Shown here piece by piece: positions 6,245 to 12,479 of a stretch of DNA of 17,298 bases. The DNA is from GCA-2717185 sp964386465 (GTDB lineage: Bacteria > Pseudomonadota > Alphaproteobacteria > UBA8366 > GCA-2717185), in contig CAYLTU010000112.1 of assembly GCA_964386465.1 (NCBI GenBank), positions 1 to 17,298 on the forward strand, read 5' to 3'. Each line of letters starts with the position of its first letter. Position 1 is the first letter of the stretch. Made by a program: the position numbers and the translations under genes. The notes below the pieces were generated by a model that saw only the letters and a list, made by a program, of their open reading frames with translations, was not told where the DNA came from and made no database searches.

Positions 6245-7456
6245 TCAGTCCGCGAGGCTCAGCCACTCGATATCTTCGTGCGCTCCGATGATCGCCATGG
6301 CGTCGACCTCGACGAGCATTTCCGGGTCGGCCAGGCCGGAGATCCGGCAGCCGAGCGAGACGGGGCGGCTGTCCTTGAACCAGGCCGGTCCCTCGCCATA
6401 GGGGCGGTTCTGCTCGGCGCGGTCGATGGTGAAAGTACGCCGCCGGACGATGTCGTCGAGGGTCGCGCCCGCTTGCTCCAGCGCGTCGCGGATTCCTTCA
6501 TGCGCCAGATCGTATTGCGCGGCCCAGTCGCCCACGGCGCGGACGTTGCGGTCGGCATCGATCGATGTGCAGCCGCTGACATGAACCACGTCGCCGACGC
6601 GGACGGCGCGCGAATAGCCGCGCGGTTTCTCCGCTTCGTTCGCCGTGTAGATGGTCTGGCGGTCGTTCGCCGATCCGACGATCGCTTCCGCTTCGATCTC
6701 GACCAGCATCTCCGGCACCATCAGGGCCGGAATGCCGAGCAGGGTCAAAGGCGGCCGCAGGTCGCCGAGCAACTCCAGGCGCGCGCGCCTGTGCCCTTCC
6801 GACTCCGTTACGTCGGTGAGGAACGCTTTGGAATAGACGATGTCGTCGAGCGACCCGCCGGCTTCTTCGATCGCGGCCTGGATGGTCGCCATCGTGACCT
6901 GGGTTTGTCCGTAGAGGTCGCCCGGACTCGCCACCTCACCGTTGTCCTGGAGCGCCGTCGACCCGGAAACGAAGATCCGGTCGTCCATCCGGACGGCGCG
7001 CGAATAGCCGTAGGCTTCCTCGGTCGGTTTGCCCGACGAAATGCGCTGCGCGTTCTGCTCCGCGCCGTCGATGGCGTCGAACTCGATTTCGATGAGCTGC
7101 GCCGGGCGGGCGAGCCGCTTGACGCCGACCAGGGTCGAGGCCGGCCGCACGTCGCGAAAATACTTGCCCAGCGCACGCGCCGCGTCGTCGGCGACGCTTA
7201 TGTCCGTGATGTAGGTCCGGGTGCGGACGACGTCCTCAAGCCGCCCACCCGCCTTGCCCATGCTTTGCCGGGCGATATCGACGATGGCGTCGACCTGCGC
7301 GGCGATGTCGCCAACGCCGATGACATTGCCTTCCGTGTCGATGGCGGTGGTGCCGGACTGCATGACCATGTCGCCGACCCGCAAGGCCCGCGAATAGTGC
7401 GCCAGATGCTCCAGCGGCCGGCCCGATCCGACATTGATGCGGCGATAGCGTCCCAT
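6245..7456 (-). CDS. Triple RidA-like (YjgF/YER057c/UK114) domain protein
   Basis: A 403-residue protein of three RidA-fold domains in tandem. The repeat period is exactly 130 residues: YSRA occurs at 21, 151 and 281; the SG-T turn at 34, 164 and 294; and LIEIE/LVEIE/LVEVD at 121, 251 and 381. Canonical RidA is about 130 residues and trimeric, so one chain could form a pseudo-trimer. The arginine that canonical RidA uses for imine hydrolysis (R105 in E. coli) aligns here with S107, L237 and S367, so imine deaminase activity is doubtful in all three domains; Arg-less Rid subfamilies are known. The ATG at 7456 is chosen because AGGGG lies eight bases upstream and domain 1 starts there; the upstream open frame is poor protein. 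Function unknown. Confidence 0.88.
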   Translation of the reverse strand: MGRYRRINVGSGRPLEHLAHYSRALRVGDMVMQSGTTAIDTEGNVIGVGDIAAQVDAIVDIARQSMGKAGGRLEDVVRTRTYITDISVADDAARALGKYFRDVRPASTLVGVKRLARPAQLIEIEFDAIDGAEQNAQRISSGKPTEEAYGYSRAVRMDDRIFVSGSTALQDNGEVASPGDLYGQTQVTMATIQAAIEEAGGSLDDIVYSKAFLTDVTESEGHRRARLELLGDLRPPLTLLGIPALMVPEMLVEIEAEAIVGSANDRQTIYTANEAEKPRGYSRAVRVGDVVHVSGCTSIDADRNVRAVGDWAAQYDLAHEGIRDALEQAGATLDDIVRRRTFTIDRAEQNRPYGEGPAWFKDSRPVSLGCRISGLADPEMLVEVDAMAIIGAHEDIEWLSLAD

Positions 7457-7504
7457 GATACTTACCCCTGTGAATTTCCTTTCGGAAAGCCTATCAGTTA
7501 CCCC

Positions 7505-7517
7505 CGTGACGGTCACG
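7505..7517. promoter_or_regulatory. Palindrome upstream of triple RidA gene, possible operator
   Basis: CGTGAC-G-GTCACG is a perfect 6-bp dyad about 50 bases upstream of the triple RidA start codon, in the gap after the vapC gene. A second dyad, CTTTC-G-GAAAG, lies at 7479-7489, nearer the start. Their positions suit regulator binding sites, but both are short and no regulator gene is nearby. Confidence 0.25.
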
Positions 7518-7596
7518 CGACGCGCATTTTCTCGGAACTGGGAACGGGCTACGATGCCGGACTGACCGCAGCTGACGGAGCAATTCAGTCGGGACT

Positions 7597-7983
7597 TTAA
7601 GCGGCCTCGACATCCGTTTTGGAGAAATCGGAACCTTTGAACAGGAGAGGTTCGCCAGTCGCAAGCGCGAGTGCGTAGACCGCGCAATCGCCAAAGTTTA
7701 GACCAGCAGCATGTTGCCCCTTGCCGAACTCGCTGTACGCGCGCCGCGCCAGGAACGCTTGATCCGCATCAAAGGGCTGAATCTCCAATTCGGCCTCGCG
7801 AAGGAACGCGTCGAGCGCCGCGACGCCTTCGTCGCCCTTCCGGCTATGGGCGATAATACCAGCCTCGAGAACGGAAACGGCTGAAATCAGGCGCAAGGTA
7901 TCGCGTTCCATTTTGGCAAGCATGGTACCGGCTTCCGCCTCTTCGTTCAGAACAGCGATTACCGCCGACGTGTCAACGACCAT
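7597..7983 (-). CDS. vapC: VapC-family toxin, PIN-domain ribonuclease
   Basis: A 128-residue PIN-domain protein. The acidic active-site residues are in place: D4 (VVDTSAV), E40 (SVLEAG), D99 (NFGDCAVYALA) and D119 in the LLFKGSDFSKTDV tail. VapC toxins cut RNA, in characterised cases tRNAs or the rRNA sarcin-ricin loop; the target here is unknown. The ATG overlaps the antitoxin stop by one base (TGATG), the usual toxin-antitoxin arrangement with antitoxin first. All motifs are present, so the toxin looks intact. It lies 140 bases upstream of the triple RidA gene on the same strand, in what is otherwise a metabolic region. Confidence 0.93.
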   Translation of the reverse strand: MVVDTSAVIAVLNEEAEAGTMLAKMERDTLRLISAVSVLEAGIIAHSRKGDEGVAALDAFLREAELEIQPFDADQAFLARRAYSEFGKGQHAAGLNFGDCAVYALALATGEPLLFKGSDFSKTDVEAA

Positions 7984-8237
7984 CAGCTTGGCAGCCCGGT
8001 TTCGTCGTAACCGAGAATTTCTTCGTCGCTACGATTATCGTGGGTCGGCAGCGCGGAATATCGCTTGCTGATCGCCTTTACGCGTTCGGCCAACCCGTTT
8101 GAGCTGACGCGCCGCCTTTCGCGGGACAATTCAGCCTTTAACGCGTCGATTACCGCGTCGGTAATCGAAACCTTTCGCCGACGGGCAAGTTCGCGCGCGA
8201 GCCGGTCCGCATCGGAATTCTTGATATTTAAAGCCAA
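7983..8237 (-). CDS. vapB: VapB-family antitoxin
   Basis: An 84-residue antitoxin if started at the TTG at 8237, which gives MALNIKNSDADRLARELA, the characteristic VapB opening. The family pattern continues with ITDAVIDALKAEL and ends in DEEILGYDETGLPS, the toxin-binding tail. By family knowledge it neutralises VapC and represses its own promoter. The open frame continues upstream to an in-frame ATG at 8282 and a TTG at 8300, which would add an acidic KNEENEEESRN segment not expected in the family. GAGGAAG precedes the 8237 TTG at a slightly long spacing, while the 8282 ATG has no ribosome binding site. The DNA from about 8220 to 8320 is strikingly AT-rich, consistent with the module's promoter and possibly with acquisition from elsewhere. 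Confidence 0.85.
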   Translation of the reverse strand: MALNIKNSDADRLARELARRRKVSITDAVIDALKAELSRERRRVSSNGLAERVKAISKRYSALPTHDNRSDEEILGYDETGLPS

Positions 8238-8364
8238 ATTTCTGCTTTCTTCCTCATTTTCTTCATTCTTTACATATGACATCGATAATACGTGTGGCAA
8301 TAAAATTCTATCGCGCTAGTTGCTTGAAATCGTTGTTGTCGATGGCCGTTATCGAAGCGACACG

Positions 8365-8868
8365 CTACAGCGGATAGACCAGCAGGATATCGATCCGGCG
8401 GGAATCGAGGACCACGATCCGCCGGCGCAAGCGCGGCGTCTCCCCCGAAACGTCGATCGAGTCGAGAAATTTGCCGCAGGCGAAGGTTTCCATATCGCCG
8501 TTCTGCATCGTCCGGGTGACGATGAAGTTGGTTCGCGCGCTGAACGTGTCGGCGGAATTGCGGTGCAGCCGGGGGCGTTCCATGACGTGGCAATAGCGGT
8601 GCGGTTCGAAGATATTCGCCTCGCGCATCGCCTTGACCCGGTCGCGCATCATGCCCTTGCCGTCGCAATGCATCAGGCCGATCGCCTGGCCGGCCTCGTA
8701 CCCGTCTTGAGAGATGATCTGGTAGAAACCGTTGTCGGTGAAATATTCCGGCCAGGCTTCGACGCGGCCGTCGTCGATGCTGTGGACGTAGTCGGAAAAC
8801 ATGTCCTCGATCCGCGCGCGAAGCAACGCGTCGTCCATCTCGACGATCCCCGGCGCTGCGACCGCCAT
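8365..8868 (-). CDS. Aromatic-ring-hydroxylating dioxygenase, beta (small) subunit
   Basis: A 167-residue NTF2/SnoaL-fold protein of the ring-hydroxylating dioxygenase beta family. Diagnostic stretches are DYVHSIDDGRVEAWPEYFTD, the RYCHVMERPRLH segment (MREANIFEPHRYCHV), the NFIVTRTMQNGDMETF strands, and the LDSRRIDILLVYPL terminus. The subunit is structural, forming the alpha3beta3 oxygenase. The ATG overlaps the alpha-subunit stop (TGATG), so the two are translationally coupled and made together. It is the last gene of the minus-strand run that begins with hyuB. No ferredoxin or reductase gene follows, so electrons must come from proteins encoded elsewhere. Confidence 0.92.
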   Translation of the reverse strand: MAVAAPGIVEMDDALLRARIEDMFSDYVHSIDDGRVEAWPEYFTDNGFYQIISQDGYEAGQAIGLMHCDGKGMMRDRVKAMREANIFEPHRYCHVMERPRLHRNSADTFSARTNFIVTRTMQNGDMETFACGKFLDSIDVSGETPRLRRRIVVLDSRRIDILLVYPL

Positions 8869-10127
8869 CAGGCGAGCCCCATGATCTCGCGGTAACCCTG
8901 CCAGAAACCGCGGATCGAGGTTTCGGTCGCGCGCGATCCTTCGCTGGGCCCGACATCGCGGCCGCCCATTTCAAGAAACTCCACCGCATCGTCCGTGCTG
9001 CCGCGCGTGCCGCGCTCGACGAACTCGTTGATGCAGCCGTCTTCGAGCGATACCAGCCCGCCGGCGCCGGTCAGATTGGACTGATTGATACGCATCCGGG
9101 TCTGCTCTTCGTCGTCGTCCTCGTAGCCGAGATACATCCAGAACAGTTCCGTTTTGTCGATCCCGCGCGGCACGAAATGCCGAACCGCGAGCGAGTTCAA
9201 GGTCAATTGAATGGCCAGTGACGGAAACAGCGCCTGGATGCTGTGCGTGATCCCGTCTTCGAATTCCGGCCAGGCGTCGAGCATTTCCGGTCCGTCCAGT
9301 TTCGAATCGTACTGCGCGGCGTGAACCTTGGAATCGGCATACTCCGCGCTTTCCTCGAACTTCGCGCGCCGGGCGTAGCTGATGCCGTGCAGGCCGTCTT
9401 CGGACAGGGCGATGCCGCCATCCATATCCAGCCGATTGACCTTGAACGTCGTGTAGAAGGTGTGCAGCAGGGTCGCATGGTAGGAGTCGCGGATATTCTC
9501 GGCGTACAGCTTCCAATTATGCTTCATGATCTGGCTGTGGTAGCCGAGCAGCTTGAGCGGCCGCCCAAGATTGCGCCTGACATGACGCTCCATATCCGTT
9601 CCCAAAAATGCCGGGACGGGTACGGTTTGGTCCGAGAACGTCCCGAATACGAGGCCGCAATAGACTTCCACCCGCAACGGTTCGAGCCGATGTTTTTTCG
9701 TGTCGAAATCCTCCGGCATGCCGCCCTTGCCGCGAACGCCGTTGCGGAAGGCGACGCCGTTAAGCTGCCCGTCCAAATCGTAGGTCCAGGAGTGGTAGAC
9801 GCATGTCAGATGCTCGCGGTTGCCGCGCTCCTGCAGGCAGACCAACGCGCCTTTATGGGCGCAGCGGTTGACCATGGCGTGAACATCGCCGTTCTGGTCG
9901 CGCGTGACGACGACCGGGATCTCGCCGACGAAAGTGGTCTTGAAATCGCCCGCAATCGGGATATCGATATCCAGGCACAGGAAATTCCAGACCGGTCCGC
10001 GGAAGATCTTCTCATGCTCCAACTCATAGATTTCCGGGTCGGTATACAGGCGGTAGGGCACACGGGTGACGCCGCCCTCGGGCCATTGGAAGGAATTGTT
10101 CGATCGTCGCGCCGCGGTTCCCGTCAT
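8868..10127 (-). CDS. Aromatic-ring-hydroxylating dioxygenase, Rieske alpha (large) subunit
   Basis: A 419-residue catalytic oxygenase subunit. The Rieske [2Fe-2S] ligands are C89-x-H91 (NRCAHKGA) and C109-x2-H112 (TCVYHSWTYD). The mononuclear iron site is in NIRDSYHATLLH, with H217 and H222 as ligands and D214 as the bridging aspartate; SLEDGCINEFVERG near residues 362-375 supplies the third, acidic ligand. Length and both motifs are normal, so the enzyme appears complete. It should add O2 to an aromatic or related ring using electrons from an unlinked reductase and ferredoxin. The ATG at 10127 lies 20 bases past the hyuA-like stop, with a weak ribosome binding site, consistent with an operon. 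Substrate preference cannot be read from these motifs. Confidence 0.94.
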   Translation of the reverse strand: MTGTAARRSNNSFQWPEGGVTRVPYRLYTDPEIYELEHEKIFRGPVWNFLCLDIDIPIAGDFKTTFVGEIPVVVTRDQNGDVHAMVNRCAHKGALVCLQERGNREHLTCVYHSWTYDLDGQLNGVAFRNGVRGKGGMPEDFDTKKHRLEPLRVEVYCGLVFGTFSDQTVPVPAFLGTDMERHVRRNLGRPLKLLGYHSQIMKHNWKLYAENIRDSYHATLLHTFYTTFKVNRLDMDGGIALSEDGLHGISYARRAKFEESAEYADSKVHAAQYDSKLDGPEMLDAWPEFEDGITHSIQALFPSLAIQLTLNSLAVRHFVPRGIDKTELFWMYLGYEDDDEEQTRMRINQSNLTGAGGLVSLEDGCINEFVERGTRGSTDDAVEFLEMGGRDVGPSEGSRATETSIRGFWQGYREIMGLA

Positions 10128-10147
10128 GGCGAATCCATTTTCGTCTT

Positions 10148-12232
10148 TCAGCCAGCGTCCTCAATCGAGCCAATATCGACCGCGATGTCCAGCCAGCGCT
10201 GCGAGGTCACGGTCGCACGGTCGCCGCGCCGCAGCAACGCCGTGGTCGTCTCCGATTCGATCACCGCCGGCCCGTCGATCGTCTGGCCCGCCGGCAGGAT
10301 GTCGAGGTCGTAGATCGGGGCCTCGATCCAGCCGTCGAGATAGATGCGCCGGTGCGCGATGGGCGCGGCGTCCGGTCCGGACGGGACGGGTGCTTCGTCC
10401 GGCGTTTCCGGCAGCACGCCGACGACGGCGACCCGCGCGTTGACCAGGACGACCTCCTGGTCCTTGAGGGAATAGGTGAACAACTCCTCGTGCCGTTCGT
10501 GGAAGCGGTCCGCGACCTGATCCATCAGATCGTCCGCGTTCCAATCGACATCGTCGAGCGTTACGTCGATCTCGAACACCTGCTCGCCATAACGCATATC
10601 CGCCAGACGGCGCAGCCGGACAGGACCGTCGAACCATTCGGCGAGGCGCCCCCGTCCTTCCGCTTCCATCTCGCCATAGAGGTCGCGCAACGTATCGGCG
10701 CCCAATGCGCCCATGTCTCCGACATGGGTGCGGCTCACCTCGAAGCGCAGGTCGGAGGCGAGCATGCCCCAGGCCGAAAGGACGGACGCGACGCGCGGCG
10801 CGATCACCCGCTTGATCTCCAATTGGCGCGCAAGGTCGGTAACGTGCAGCCCCGCCGCACCGCCGAAGGAGAGCAGGGCGAAGCGCCGCGGATCGACACC
10901 GCGCCGGACCGAGATCAGGCGGATGCCCTCCGCCATGTTGGTGTTGACGACCTGATGGATACCCGCGGCGGCGGAAATGCCGTCGATCCCGAGCGCCTTT
11001 GCGACTCGTTCGATCGCGGCTTGCGAGGCCGTCACGTCGAGCTGTTGCCGCCCGCCCAGGAAGTTGCCGGCGTCGAGATAGCCCAGCGCCAGATTGGCGT
11101 CGGTCACGGTTGGTTCCGTTCCGCCCTGGCCGTAACAGGCCGGGCCGGGATCGGCGCCGGCGCTTTGCGGCCCGACATGCAGCACGCCGCCCGCGTCGAC
11201 CCGGCCGATCGAACCGCCGCCGGCGCCCAAGGTAACGATATCGAGGCTCGGCATCGCCACGCGCTCGTTCGCCACCGCGCGGTTCGCGGACAGGGTCGGT
11301 TCGCCGTCGACGATCATGGAGATGTCGGTGCTGGTGCCGCCCATATCGAAGGGGATCAGATCCCGAACCGCCATCATGCGGGCCGAGTGCCGGCCGCCGC
11401 CGACGCCGCCGGCGGGGCCGGACAGGACCGTTCCCGCCGCGAGCCGGACCGCTTCGGCGACCGGCGCGACGCCGCCATGCGACAGGATGATCAGCAGGGT
11501 GCCCGCATAGCCGGCTTCCGCGAGACGTTCGGCGAGGCGGGTCAGATAGCGTTCCAAAATCGGCCCGACATAGGCGTTTACGACTGTCGTGGAGACCCGC
11601 TCGTACTCCTTGATCTGCGGCAGCACGTCGGACGACAGGGATACGGAGGCGTCGGGTAGCGCCTTGGCCAGCGCGTCGCGCGTCGCCCTTTCGTGAGAAG
11701 GGTCGCGATAGGAATGCAGGTAGCAGACCGCGACGGACTCGACACCTTCCGCCTTCAGTCCGGCGATCGCGCTGTTGAGGGACCGGCGGTTCAGCGGCGT
11801 GCGGACGCCTTCATGCGCATCGATCCGTTCGCGCACGCCGAGCCGCAGATAGCGCGGCACCAGCGGCTCCGCCGGCGCAAGGCGCAGATTATAGCGCTCG
11901 GGTTTCAGGCCCTCGCGCATTTCCAGCACGTCGCGGTGGCCTTCGGTCGTCAGCAGCCCGACCCTTGCGCCCTTGCGTTCGAGCAATGCGTTGGTTGCGA
12001 CGGTCGTGCCGTGAACGACCCTTTCCGCGCCTTGCAGCAAGGCGGTCAGCGAAAGCTCCAGCCGTTCCGCCAGCCGCGTCAGCCCGTCGATCACGCCGAT
12101 CGATTGGTCCTGCGGCGTGGACGACGCCTTGGCGAGGGTAACCCGGCCGGTCTGGTCTATCGCGACGACATCCGTGAAGGTGCCGCCGACATCGATACCG
12201 ATACGATACATAGAGTGGATAGAATCAGACAT
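10148..12232 (-). CDS. Hydantoinase/oxoprolinase family protein, A subunit (HyuA-like)
   Basis: A 694-residue ATP-dependent subunit of the hydantoinase A/5-oxoprolinase/acetone carboxylase superfamily. The actin/Hsp70-like ATP-binding fold is marked by RIGIDVGGTFTDVV (10-23), HGTTVATNALLERKG in the N-terminal domain, PFDMGGTSTDIS and TLGAGGGSIG in the central domain, and a C-terminal domain ending near IDGPAVIESETTT. Characterised relatives couple ATP hydrolysis to opening of lactam or hydantoin rings or to carboxylation of ketones; the substrate here is unknown. The ATG at 12232 follows GTAGAGG, a reasonable ribosome binding site. The first seven residues come from one arm of an inverted repeat (12214-12479), and M8 is an alternative start nearer the family's usual opening. 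It is followed closely by the Rieske subunits. Confidence 0.93.
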   Translation of the reverse strand: MSDSIHSMYRIGIDVGGTFTDVVAIDQTGRVTLAKASSTPQDQSIGVIDGLTRLAERLELSLTALLQGAERVVHGTTVATNALLERKGARVGLLTTEGHRDVLEMREGLKPERYNLRLAPAEPLVPRYLRLGVRERIDAHEGVRTPLNRRSLNSAIAGLKAEGVESVAVCYLHSYRDPSHERATRDALAKALPDASVSLSSDVLPQIKEYERVSTTVVNAYVGPILERYLTRLAERLAEAGYAGTLLIILSHGGVAPVAEAVRLAAGTVLSGPAGGVGGGRHSARMMAVRDLIPFDMGGTSTDISMIVDGEPTLSANRAVANERVAMPSLDIVTLGAGGGSIGRVDAGGVLHVGPQSAGADPGPACYGQGGTEPTVTDANLALGYLDAGNFLGGRQQLDVTASQAAIERVAKALGIDGISAAAGIHQVVNTNMAEGIRLISVRRGVDPRRFALLSFGGAAGLHVTDLARQLEIKRVIAPRVASVLSAWGMLASDLRFEVSRTHVGDMGALGADTLRDLYGEMEAEGRGRLAEWFDGPVRLRRLADMRYGEQVFEIDVTLDDVDWNADDLMDQVADRFHERHEELFTYSLKDQEVVLVNARVAVVGVLPETPDEAPVPSGPDAAPIAHRRIYLDGWIEAPIYDLDILPAGQTIDGPAVIESETTTALLRRGDRATVTSQRWLDIAVDIGSIEDAG

Positions 12233-12479
12233 AGGATACCTCTACGATCCCGTAGCCCGGCTTCCCGGCAGGAGCGGGCTCGATAGCGATGCGGGGACAT
12301 CGGTGAGAGGTCGCGACGCGCCGGGAAGCCGGGATACGGGACCCGAAGGGCGGCTTGCCGCGCCCACCGGCTGCGTTGCGCGATGCTTGTGATGGACCCG
12401 CATCACGGCGCACCGCGCGCCTGACCGGATGAACGCGGCAAGCCGTCGTAGCGGCATCCTATGTCTGATTCTATCCACT
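12214..12479. repeat. Nested inverted repeats filling the hyuB-hyuA junction
   Basis: The outer arms, 12214-12247 and 12446-12479, are 34 bases with two mismatches, including 24 identical bases at the outer ends. The left arm contains the ribosome binding site, start codon and first codons of the hyuA-like gene; the right arm is an inverted copy directly after the hyuB stop codon. Inside lie two more palindromes: 12248-12270 with 12319-12341 (23 bases, two mismatches), and CGGCTTGCCGCG (12351-12362) with its exact complement at 12434-12445. No protein is encoded. The layout suggests an inverted duplication or insertion of a palindromic element at this junction. Confidence 0.85.

Noticed and set aside
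6224..7600. 458-codon open frame on the plus strand
   Set aside because: It lies antisense to the triple RidA gene, which has clear domain motifs. Its composition (many R, D, G, V) is typical of a GC-rich shadow frame, and no family is recognisable.
9243..10313. 356-codon open frame on the plus strand
   Set aside because: Antisense to the Rieske alpha subunit, whose iron ligands and fold motifs are all present on the minus strand.
10352..11659. 435-codon open frame on the plus strand
   Set aside because: Antisense to the HyuA-like gene, which carries several conserved ATP-binding motifs; the plus-strand translation is low-complexity and arginine-rich.
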